Source: Clostridia bacterium
GTDB lineage: Bacteria > Bacillota > Clostridia > Oscillospirales > CAG-382
Length of the DNA stretch: 35,976 nt
Reading direction: 5' to 3'
Assembly: GCA_017516825.1 (NCBI GenBank)
Contig: JAFXBC010000041.1
Coordinates: 1 to 35,976, forward strand
Of the stretch, positions 1-6,458 are shown piece by piece. The translations under genes and the position numbers were made by a program. Within the stretch, counting starts at the first letter, position 1, and every line of letters begins with the position of its first letter. The notes below the pieces were generated by a model. The model had not been told where the DNA came from. It made no database searches and worked only from the letters and a program-made list of their open reading frames with translations.

Positions 1-666
1 ATTTATACCACCGGTGCAAACTTCTTCCAGAAGGATCTGCGCCCGGAGATCGAGCGTGTGAAGAAGCACGTGGACCTGGCCTCTAAGCTGGGGATCAAGC
101 TGATGAGACACGACATTGCCTACGGGTTCTACCCCGGCTACGAGGGCGTACAGACCTACGAGGCGGTGATCGAGGTTGCCGCTCCCGCTATCCGCGAGGT
201 GGCGGAATACGCCGCTTCCAAGGGGGTCACCACCTGCTCCGAGAATCACGGCAGACTGATGCAGGATTCCGACAGAATGCTGGCTATGTTCGCCGCCGTG
301 GATCACCCCAACTACCGTTATCTCTGCGATATCGGCAACTTCGGCGGTGTGGACGAGAACTGTGCCATTGCCGTTTCCAAGCTCCTTCCTTTGGTGAGCC
401 ACGTTCACGTGAAGGACGCCTTCTGGAGAGACGGTATGTATCCCAACCCCGGCAGAGGCTGGGGACGTACCCGTGCGGGGAACTACCGCCGTGCCACCAT
501 TCTGGGTCACGGTGACGTGCCTGTGAAGCAGTGCATTCAGGCCATTCACGATTCCGGGTATCGGGGCTATTATTCTTTGGAGTTCGAGGGCATTGAGGAC
601 AACCTCATGGCCATTGAGATCAGCATGGAGAACCTGCACCGTATGCTGAAGGAGATCGAGGGATGA
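1..666 (+). CDS. Sugar phosphate isomerase/epimerase (TIM barrel), 5' truncated
   Basis: The reading frame is open from base 1, so the gene starts before the window and about 221 codons are seen. The protein resembles the xylose-isomerase-like TIM-barrel family (AP endonuclease family 2 fold). Candidate metal ligands are the Glu of SENHGRL, the Asp of CDIGNFGG, the His residues of HVHVKD and the Glu of SLEFEG near the C-terminus. In this family these residues bind a divalent metal and isomerise or epimerise a sugar or sugar phosphate; the substrate cannot be read from the sequence. The stop codon overlaps the next start (ATGA at 663-666), so it is translationally coupled to the NagA-like deacetylase, suggesting a shared amino-sugar or glycan catabolic route. 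Family confident, substrate unknown. Confidence 0.85.
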   Translation: MYTTGANFFQKDLRPEIERVKKHVDLASKLGIKLMRHDIAYGFYPGYEGVQTYEAVIEVAAPAIREVAEYAASKGVTTCSENHGRLMQDSDRMLAMFAAVDHPNYRYLCDIGNFGGVDENCAIAVSKLLPLVSHVHVKDAFWRDGMYPNPGRGWGRTRAGNYRRATILGHGDVPVKQCIQAIHDSGYRGYYSLEFEGIEDNLMAIEISMENLHRMLKEIEG

Positions 667-1796
667 CCACCCTTCTGCACGGGGGCAAGATCCTCACGGA
701 GAAGGTAGGACTGATCCGGGGGGATCTGATGATCCGCGACGGAAAGATCGCCGCCATCGGCGAGAACCTGCCCTCCGAGGGAGAGATCCTGGATATTACG
801 GGACTGACGGTGGCGCCCGGCCTGATCGACACCCACAACCACGGGTGTATGGGGACGGAGTTCGCTTCCGAGGACGAGCAGTTTGACAAGGGCTTGCAAT
901 ATTTGGCGGGGCGGGGTATCACCACGGTGGTGCCCACCCTCCGCTGTCTGCCCCACGAGAGAATGCTTTTGGCCATCGAGAACGTAAAACGTGAGATGGC
1001 ACGCAAACCCCCGGGGGCAAAGATCGGCGGCATCAATATGGAAGGGCCCTTCCTTTCCCCCAACCGCATCGGTTCTATGCGCCCGGAGAATCTGGCAAAG
1101 CCGGAGAAAAAGGCTTTGCTGGAATACCTGGCGGCCTGCGAGGGTGCATTACGTTCCATCACCATGGCGCCGGAGGTAGCGGGTGTTTTGGAGCTGGTGG
1201 AGGAGGTGCTTTTTGCGGGTGTCAATCCTTCCATCGGGCACACCAACGCTACCTTCGAAGAAGCGAAAGCCATGGCGGATGCGGGGGCTACTCTGGTGAC
1301 CCATTTGTTCAACGCCATGAGCGGCTTTACCCACCGTGCCCCCGGTGTGGTGGGCGAGGCCTTGACGGACGACAGGCTGACCTGTGAACTGATCTGCGAT
1401 TACGTTCACAACACCCCTGCGGCGGTGGATCTTGCCATTCGCAGTAAGGGTATAGACAAGATCGTGATGATCAGTGATACGGGACGGATGTCCGGGCTTG
1501 GGGACGGCGAATACATCATCGAGGGTCACAAGCGGATCGTGAAGGACCACCTTTGCATGACTCCCGAGGGCGTGATCGCGGGGAGCGTGTGCGATCTGTT
1601 CTACGATTTCAAGAATCTGCTGAATCACGGGTATTCCCTTGCCGAGGTATCCCGCATGGCGTCCTTGAACCCCGCGAGGGTGATCGGTGTGGATCATCTC
1701 ACGGGAAGCATTGCCGTAGGGAAAGCGGCAGACCTGATCCTGTTGGACGAGGAATACGACCTGAAGGGCGTTTTCGTAGACGGAAAACAGGTATGA
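663..1796 (+). CDS. nagA: N-acetylglucosamine-6-phosphate deacetylase-like amidohydrolase
   Basis: A 377-residue cytosolic amidohydrolase of normal NagA length. NagA removes acetate from N-acetylglucosamine-6-phosphate to give glucosamine-6-phosphate. Visible motifs are DTHNHG (His58, His60), NMEGPF (Glu127), GHTNAT (His193), THLFNAM (His214), HRAPG (224-228), His249 and the catalytic-type ISD (Asp272). These match the metal site of the family (Glu, two His, Asp). One departure is visible: the Lys-Gly-Ala/Thr-His segment that follows the EGPF motif in typical NagA is replaced by IGSM (136-139), losing that substrate-pocket His. The substrate may therefore differ from classical GlcNAc-6-P. The start is the ATG overlapping the stop of the upstream epimerase gene. 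The symbol is given by family, with caution about specificity. Confidence 0.82.
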   Translation: MTTLLHGGKILTEKVGLIRGDLMIRDGKIAAIGENLPSEGEILDITGLTVAPGLIDTHNHGCMGTEFASEDEQFDKGLQYLAGRGITTVVPTLRCLPHERMLLAIENVKREMARKPPGAKIGGINMEGPFLSPNRIGSMRPENLAKPEKKALLEYLAACEGALRSITMAPEVAGVLELVEEVLFAGVNPSIGHTNATFEEAKAMADAGATLVTHLFNAMSGFTHRAPGVVGEALTDDRLTCELICDYVHNTPAAVDLAIRSKGIDKIVMISDTGRMSGLGDGEYIIEGHKRIVKDHLCMTPEGVIAGSVCDLFYDFKNLLNHGYSLAEVSRMASLNPARVIGVDHLTGSIAVGKAADLILLDEEYDLKGVFVDGKQV

Positions 1797-1824
1797 ATTG
1801 AGATACACAAAAGAAACCTGAGTG

Positions 1825-1844
1825 CCGAAAACTGTCGTTTTCGG
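1825..1844. other. Perfect 8-bp hairpin downstream of nagA
   Basis: CCGAAAAC and GTTTTCGG face each other across a 4-nt loop, 29 nt after the nagA stop. No U-run follows directly, so it is recorded as a hairpin and not as a terminator. It may assist the terminator at 1875. Confidence 0.5.
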
Positions 1845-1874
1845 AAAAGGGATCATAGCAGTGTGAGTATATTT

Positions 1875-1915
1875 AAAAAGCAGAGCTTACGGTTGATGCC
1901 GCGGCTCTGCTTTTT
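1875..1915. terminator. Bidirectional intrinsic terminator
   Basis: AAAAAGCAGAGC (1875-1886) pairs perfectly with GCTCTGCTTTTT (1904-1915), giving a GC-containing stem with a U-run on either strand. It lies between the convergent nagA and C39-like peptidase genes and can serve both. A close copy occurs at 5555-5597. Confidence 0.85.
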
Positions 1916-1918
1916 GCG

Positions 1919-2680
1919 TTACGGATGGATGTACACGGCGTTTGAGCCGAGGCTTTGGAAACGAAGCTGGGAGACGTCCTTGCGGTAGCCTACGGCGTTA
2001 CCCGTTTGGGGGTCGGCGAAAAAGAAGAAGTCCTCGCTCTCCCCTATAAGCACGTAGCAATGCTCTCCCGACGGCCAGGTAAAGAGCGTTCCGTTTGGCA
2101 GATACCAGGCGTTGCCCGCCTTCACCTCCCGCATACCCGTAGTAGCCCAGATCAGAACGGGAGCTCCGTTTGCAACGTAGGTCTCGCAAAGCGCCTCCAG
2201 GGTGAGGCCTGTGATACACTCTGCGGTGAGGTGAAAGGGGGTGTTCTCCACGGCGGTTGCGATCACGGGGGCAAAGCAACCGTAGGCATAGGCGGAAAAG
2301 GGATCTCCCGCGAAGGATACGTTGGGATCGGGGCCGTAGTCCTTGCCGCCATAAGAATAGAAATCCGTACTGCAGGGCAAATAGTCTGCGGCGAAGGTCT
2401 CGGGAGAGATCTCCGCGCCGTAATACTGCAGAACCATGGTTGCCGCCACGGCTTCGCATCCCGTGGGCAACGCCGGATACTGACAGAGGAGGGGCACCTC
2501 CAAAAGCGGAACGTAGAGCGGCACCTCGGGAAGGGCGCTCTCATCGAGAACGCTGCTTTCTTCGGTGCTCACTTGGAACACAGGCGGCGGAGAAGAATGC
2601 AGAGCGCTTTCTCCGGATAACGGAAACGCACTGCAGCCGCAAAGGAGAAAAATGCAAAGAAGGAAAAGGAACGATCTCAT
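1919..2680 (-). CDS. C39-like peptidase family lipoprotein
   Basis: A 253-residue secreted lipoprotein. The start at 2680 is preferred over an upstream start because GAGGTG lies about 7 nt before it and the protein then begins directly with a signal peptide (MRSFLFLL..., lipobox LLCGC, lipidated Cys16). A Ser/Pro-rich linker (about 20-55) leads to a peptidase_C39_2-type papain-like domain with PTGCEA (Cys75), GEHCYVLIG (His207) and ADPQTG (Asp223), the expected Cys-His-Asp triad. Members act on peptides or cell-wall peptides outside the membrane; the substrate is unknown. The gene follows the two-component operon on the same strand, 72 nt after its last gene, and has its own regulatory region with GATACA repeats like those before the regulator gene. 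I infer that it belongs to that system's regulon. Confidence 0.85.
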   Translation of the reverse strand: MRSFLFLLCIFLLCGCSAFPLSGESALHSSPPPVFQVSTEESSVLDESALPEVPLYVPLLEVPLLCQYPALPTGCEAVAATMVLQYYGAEISPETFAADYLPCSTDFYSYGGKDYGPDPNVSFAGDPFSAYAYGCFAPVIATAVENTPFHLTAECITGLTLEALCETYVANGAPVLIWATTGMREVKAGNAWYLPNGTLFTWPSGEHCYVLIGESEDFFFFADPQTGNAVGYRKDVSQLRFQSLGSNAVYIHP

Positions 2681-2709
2681 AGTATGCACCTCGTGAATGG
2701 TTTGACACA

Positions 2710-2764
2710 AGGATACTATGGGGTTGTATCAAAACCTCGGGGTGATGTGTATCTATTTTGTATC
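2710..2764 (-). promoter_or_regulatory. Putative response-regulator boxes and promoter before the C39-like peptidase gene
   Basis: Reading on the minus strand, GATACAA (2764-2758), GATACA (2753-2748) and GATACAA (2730-2724) occur with start-to-start distances of 11 and 23 bp, about one and two helical turns. The proximal box starts 15 bp before TATCCT (2715-2710), a weak -10 candidate; TAGTAT (2718-2713) is an alternative. No -35 hexamer is evident, as expected for an activator-dependent promoter. The same box occurs before the regulator gene at 5531-5548. Confidence 0.55.
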
Positions 2765-3457
2765 TTCTTCCCGAACGCTGTTCTTATCTTCCGTCGAAGA
2801 ATCCATCAAGTAGACGTTGCAATAGAATAGATGATCCCATTCCGTGGAGATCTCTTGGCTTTCCACGGAATACTGTGTCTCCGATAGACCCAGTTCCCCG
2901 CCGAAATACCGAGGGGCGGCAGTTTCTGCGGCAAGGGATAGCTCCTCGAAAGATAGAGAGGCGGAGGGGGTTACGGCGATATCCATATATGAAAAAGCGA
3001 ACAGGGTTCCCGTTCGTTCCTCGTAGGTAAGGCTGACGGAAACGCTTCCCGCCCGCCCTTCAATGAAAACGAAATTCAACAGGACGGGGCGATCTTCCAG
3101 CCGGGTAAAAACCGCCACTTCCTCTGCGGTACCCTGCTTTAGCAGCTCTGTCAAGACGGGGAGGAAGGAAGCCTCCTCGCCGAAGAAAGTCTCCAGAACG
3201 GGAACAGCCGTGGAAAGCTTCTCGATACTCTCGCTCGGGGAAGCGCCCTGCATGACGTTCAATTCTCCCTTGTAATACAGCGTCATGACCTTCCGCGGTG
3301 TCAGGTCGACACCTCCTACGGGGGTGTAACGCCACGGGACGGTTTCCTCGGTGAGGGTATGAAGCTTTTGTATTTCCCACAGGCGGGGGAAAAGGATCAC
3401 GGCGGCGGTGCAAACCAGCAGAAGGAGCGGCAGGAGGAGCTTTTTGCGTTTAGACAT
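2753..3457 (-). CDS. Membrane-anchored protein of unknown function in two-component operon 1
   Basis: A 234-residue protein with one N-terminal membrane segment (KKLLLPLLLLVCTAAVILF) followed by an extracytoplasmic domain rich in Glu and Thr. I do not recognise the family. There are three possible starts (GTG 3466, ATG 3460, ATG 3457); the last has GGAGG 8 nt upstream and is chosen. The start overlaps the end of the histidine kinase gene, so translation is probably coupled. The arrangement regulator, kinase, single-pass extracytoplasmic protein suggests a sensor accessory, modulator or signal-binding partner of the kinase. That role is inferred from position only. The stop codon region overlaps the regulatory boxes of the following peptidase gene. 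Confidence 0.75.
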   Translation of the reverse strand: MSKRKKLLLPLLLLVCTAAVILFPRLWEIQKLHTLTEETVPWRYTPVGGVDLTPRKVMTLYYKGELNVMQGASPSESIEKLSTAVPVLETFFGEEASFLPVLTELLKQGTAEEVAVFTRLEDRPVLLNFVFIEGRAGSVSVSLTYEERTGTLFAFSYMDIAVTPSASLSFEELSLAAETAAPRYFGGELGLSETQYSVESQEISTEWDHLFYCNVYLMDSSTEDKNSVREEDTK

Positions 3458-4832
3458 CATCTGCACCTCCCAGCTTCAAGGAAAAGGTCACCACGGTACC
3501 CTCTCCCGGACGACTTTGAAACTGCAGACGAGTGCCGTGGAGTGCGGCGATCTCCTTGGCAAGAGAAAGTCCCAGCCCCGCGCCTCCAAGCTTGCGGGAA
3601 CGGGCTTTGTCCTCCCGATAGAAGGGCTCGGTGATATGCTTTAAGTGCTCCGGGGAAATGCCCTTGCCGTGGTCGGTGACAGAAAAGAGGTAGGTCTCTC
3701 CGTAAACTTGTCCCGTAATCTCCACCGTATCCCCGGGGCGGGATGCCTTGAAGCCGTTATCCGTCAGGTTATACAACAGAGAAAGAAGTAGTACGCCGTC
3801 TGCGACGACGGCGGCTTTCTCCAAAGAAACAGCAAGGTGCATTTTGTACTTTTTGGCGCTGTAGATCAAGGCGGTACGAAGCTGTTCTTCCAAGAAATCG
3901 GTTGCGATGGGCTCCGTTTCGATGGTGTCGTTTTGGTAAACGTAGAGCTCCAAAAGCTGCAAAGAAAGCTTCTCCAGGCGCTTGGCCTCGCGGCAGATGG
4001 CTTTGGAGGCTTCCTTTTGCTCTGCGGGAGACAGATCGTAGGAGGAAAGCATTTGGGAATAACCGATGATGGCGGTCATGGGTGTTTTCATTTCGTGGGT
4101 AAAGTCCCCTACGAAGCGATCTCTGTTCTCTTTCTCCTCGGTGAGCTCCCCGATCTTACGGCGAATAGCCTCCGACATGGTGTTAAAGCTTTCGGAAAGG
4201 CTCGCAATCTCGTAATCGGAGGTTTTGATACGGATCTTTCTGCCGTAATTTTCAGCGGAGATCTCCCCTGCCAGCTTGTTCAGGGTGTTCAGCGGAGCGG
4301 TGGTCTTTTTGGCAATCAGAAACAGTATAGCACCGCTGACGACGGCCACGGAGAATACCACGATCCCGTAGAGATCCCAAAACATTTGGCATTGGATCTG
4401 CAGGTCGGTGAAATCGGAGGAGAGGATCAGGCAATAGCGGTTTCCGTCGTTAGAAAGGAGGCACGAGATCTCCAGGAAAAGACGCTCTTCCTTCTGAACG
4501 TAGCGAGAAAACCCTTCTCCGTGGGACAGAGAACGGTATTCCGAGGACGTCTCCTCCGCAGAACAGGCCTTCACGGAGGAGACGGAGTCATCCAGAGAAG
4601 CTTCGATCTGCCGCAGCATAGCGGTACGTTTGGCTTCGGACAGCTTCCCGGGGGAGAGATCGGTAAGCGCCGTCCAGCTTTCCGCCACATAGGCCGCGGC
4701 GGTTTCCGTTTGTTGCACCCGGGCATCCCATAAGGCGTCGGTAACGCTTCGGATCACTACCATCCCGCAGATTCCGGAAGCAAGGAGGACGATGAGGTAG
4801 GCGGCGCAGAAAAACTTTACTGACAGTCTCAT
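3450..4832 (-). CDS. Sensor histidine kinase (two-component system 1)
   Basis: A 460-residue membrane kinase. TM1 spans about residues 8-30, an extracytoplasmic sensor region about 31-152, TM2 about 153-175 and HAMP about 176-228. The HisKA motif FVGDFTHEMKTP places the phospho-accepting His at 246. The ATPase domain shows an N box (NLTDNGFKA), a G1 box (DHGKGIS), the F-box region EPFYREDKARSRK and a G2 box (GAGLGLSLAKEIA). It should phosphorylate the regulator encoded just upstream; the two genes overlap by ATGA (4829-4832). The architecture is PhoR/VanS-like. The sensor region matches nothing I can name, so the stimulus is unknown. All catalytic boxes appear intact. Confidence 0.95.
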   Translation of the reverse strand: MRLSVKFFCAAYLIVLLASGICGMVVIRSVTDALWDARVQQTETAAAYVAESWTALTDLSPGKLSEAKRTAMLRQIEASLDDSVSSVKACSAEETSSEYRSLSHGEGFSRYVQKEERLFLEISCLLSNDGNRYCLILSSDFTDLQIQCQMFWDLYGIVVFSVAVVSGAILFLIAKKTTAPLNTLNKLAGEISAENYGRKIRIKTSDYEIASLSESFNTMSEAIRRKIGELTEEKENRDRFVGDFTHEMKTPMTAIIGYSQMLSSYDLSPAEQKEASKAICREAKRLEKLSLQLLELYVYQNDTIETEPIATDFLEEQLRTALIYSAKKYKMHLAVSLEKAAVVADGVLLLSLLYNLTDNGFKASRPGDTVEITGQVYGETYLFSVTDHGKGISPEHLKHITEPFYREDKARSRKLGGAGLGLSLAKEIAALHGTRLQFQSRPGEGTVVTFSLKLGGADDV

Positions 4833-5494
4833 AACAGCTTCTCCGGAGAAAATTTGTAGCCGATCTTATAGATGCTCTCAATGGCGTCGCCCAAGCGCAG
4901 TTTCTTCTTCAAACGTTGGATATGGAGATCCACCGTGCGGGTATTGCCGTAATAGGGCTCCCGCCAGACCTGCTCGAAGATGGTCTCGCGGTAGAGGGCG
5001 ATGCCTTGATTACGAACCAGAAACAGGAGCAGATCGTACTCCTTGGTAGGGAGGGAGACCTGTTCGCCGCCGTTATACACCGCGCGGGAAAGGGTGTCGA
5101 TGCGGATCCTTCCCGCCTCCAGGAACCGTTCCGTTTTGTGGTAACGCCGCAGGACGGCTTCCACGCGGGCGAGAAGCTCCTCCAAGTCGAAAGGCTTGGT
5201 GATATAGTCCTCCGCGCCCAAGCGCAGGCCCTTCACTCTGTCCGGCACTGCGGCGCGGGCTGTCACGAAGATCACGGGGGTATCGAACTGACGGATATAC
5301 TCCAACAGCTCGTAGCCGTCCATATCGGGGAGCATGATATCCAGCAGAACCAGGTCGTAGATGGTTTCTTCTATCCGTTTGGCAGCGGTGTAGCCATCCC
5401 TCGCGATGTCACAGCGGTATCCGTTTTTGCAAAGGCAAAGCTTGGTCATGCGGGCGATGGCGTCTTCGTCCTCCACGATCAGTATATGGTTCAT
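4829..5494 (-). CDS. OmpR/PhoB-family response regulator (two-component system 1)
   Basis: A 221-residue regulator with an N-terminal receiver domain (acidic pocket Glu/Asp in VEDE, phospho-acceptor Asp52 in LLDIMLPD, conserved Thr in VTARA and Lys in TKPFD) and a C-terminal winged-helix DNA-binding domain (LPTKEYDLLLFL, TVDLHIQRLKKKL, IYKIGYKF). The start at 5494 is chosen over one 24 nt upstream because GGGG lies about 8 nt before it and the receiver begins immediately. It is the first gene of the operon regulator-kinase-membrane protein. The promoter carries two GATACAA repeats 11 bp apart, consistent with tandem binding of an OmpR-type dimer and positive autoregulation. Confidence 0.95.
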   Translation of the reverse strand: MNHILIVEDEDAIARMTKLCLCKNGYRCDIARDGYTAAKRIEETIYDLVLLDIMLPDMDGYELLEYIRQFDTPVIFVTARAAVPDRVKGLRLGAEDYITKPFDLEELLARVEAVLRRYHKTERFLEAGRIRIDTLSRAVYNGGEQVSLPTKEYDLLLFLVRNQGIALYRETIFEQVWREPYYGNTRTVDLHIQRLKKKLRLGDAIESIYKIGYKFSPEKLL

Positions 5495-5516
5495 GAGATC
5501 AACCCCTTTCAAAAGC

Positions 5517-5548
5517 ATTATAGCGCGAAATTGTATCGTTTTTGTATC
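5517..5548 (-). promoter_or_regulatory. Promoter of two-component operon 1 with direct-repeat operator
   Basis: On the minus strand, GATACAA (5548-5542) and GATACAA (5537-5531) are exact direct repeats with an 11-bp period. The -10 TATAAT (5522-5517) begins 15 bp after the start of the second repeat. The boxes take the place of a -35 element, the usual geometry for OmpR/PhoB-class activation. The start codon follows about 22 nt after the -10. Confidence 0.75.
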
Positions 5549-5554
5549 GGTAAG

Positions 5555-5597
5555 AAAAGCAGAGCTTGCACTTGGTGCCGCGGCTCTGCTTTTTTTC
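5555..5597. terminator. Intrinsic terminator, close copy of that at 1875
   Basis: AAAAGCAGAGC (5555-5565) pairs with GCTCTGC plus T-run (5583-5597). The stem and part of the loop (GCCGCG before the right arm) repeat the element at 1875-1915. It lies upstream of two-component operon 1 and downstream of the minus-strand gene ending at 5709, so it insulates the operon. Confidence 0.8.
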
Positions 5598-5657
5598 GGT
5601 TGTGAGGAAAACGCTTAACCCAAAGAGCTTAATTGAAGGATCGGTTTTCTTGGAGAG

Positions 5658-5695
5658 TATGAGAACCTTCTTTTTCCGAAAAGAAGGTTCTCATA
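5658..5695. repeat. Long perfect hairpin after the EEP gene (3'-hairpin family copy 1)
   Basis: A 17-bp perfect stem (5658-5674 with 679-695 equivalents, arms ATGAGAACCTTCTTTT and its complement) encloses a 4-nt loop. It begins 13 nt after the stop of the gene ending at 5709. No U-run follows the outer stem in the direction of that gene, so it is not a standard terminator. Related hairpins are at 14153, 17721, 17839 and 22694. Confidence 0.7.
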
Positions 5696-5708
5696 AATGG
5701 CGTTTCTA

Positions 5709-6440
5709 TCAATCGGGGATCTCCACCACGGCGAAGAGGGGGCGGTGGTCGGAGACGATCATCTGGGGGATGGTGGCGAACTCGGTCTTGATGGAGGGGG
5801 AGGTGAAGATATAGTCGATCTTCTCGTAGGGCTTGTCCGAGGGGAAGGACCAAGAGCCCTTGTGGGAGAAGACGTCCTCGGTATCCAGCATCCGCTCACG
5901 GATGGGGTTCAGCACGGGGTTGTCGGGGAGGACGTTGAAGTCCCCGGTCAAGATCACGGGGGTTTTGGCATTGTCGATGGCGGTACACACGGTGGCGGCG
6001 GCGTTCTCGGCTTCCACGTCGGTGAGACCGAAGTGGGTGACCAGCATGGTGAGCCCTGCGCCAAGCTCCAGCTCCGCTTTGGCCACGCAACGGGTCTCGT
6101 AGTAGCGGCCGTCTTCCTTGATCTCGGGATCGGGGATGAGCAGGATCTCCGTGGATTTGAAGGGGTGCTTGGACAGGATGGCGTTGCCGTAGGGGCCGTG
6201 GCCGCCGATGATCAAGGCGGGAGAGAAGAAGCAGTAATAGCCCAGCTTTTCCGCAAGGATCTTCGCCTGGGCGGTGTAGGCGGGGTTGGGTCCTTCTCCC
6301 CGAACCTCGTTAAGACCCACGATATCGGGATCAAAGCATCTGATGGTGTCGGCAAAGAGATCGAAATCGATGACCTCGGGGTTGCCTTGGAGGTAAGATT
6401 TGCAATGCTGGATGTTGAAGGTGAGGATACGAAGCTTCAT
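5709..6440 (-). CDS. Endonuclease/exonuclease/phosphatase family protein
   Basis: A 243-residue single-domain EEP-fold hydrolase. Family motifs are present in order: FNIQHC (Asn9), LNEV (catalytic-type Glu45), THFGL (His136), GDFN (Asp167, Asn169), a C-terminal KIDYIF segment and SDHRPL (Asp231, His232). The fold cleaves phosphodiesters or phosphomonoesters with Mg2+; substrates in the family include DNA, sphingolipids and phosphoinositides, so specificity is open. No signal peptide is visible, so it is probably cytosolic. AGGAG lies 8 nt before the start. The gene is 18 nt downstream of a large membrane protein gene and probably cotranscribed with it. Confidence 0.88.
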   Translation of the reverse strand: MKLRILTFNIQHCKSYLQGNPEVIDFDLFADTIRCFDPDIVGLNEVRGEGPNPAYTAQAKILAEKLGYYCFFSPALIIGGHGPYGNAILSKHPFKSTEILLIPDPEIKEDGRYYETRCVAKAELELGAGLTMLVTHFGLTDVEAENAAATVCTAIDNAKTPVILTGDFNVLPDNPVLNPIRERMLDTEDVFSHKGSWSFPSDKPYEKIDYIFTSPSIKTEFATIPQMIVSDHRPLFAVVEIPD

Positions 6441-6458
6441 GGAAATTCTCCTTTTATT

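Noticed and set aside
2710..2764. Short CRISPR-like direct repeats
   Set aside because: The repeats are 6-7 bp with helical-turn spacing and sit at a promoter; no array or cas genes are present.
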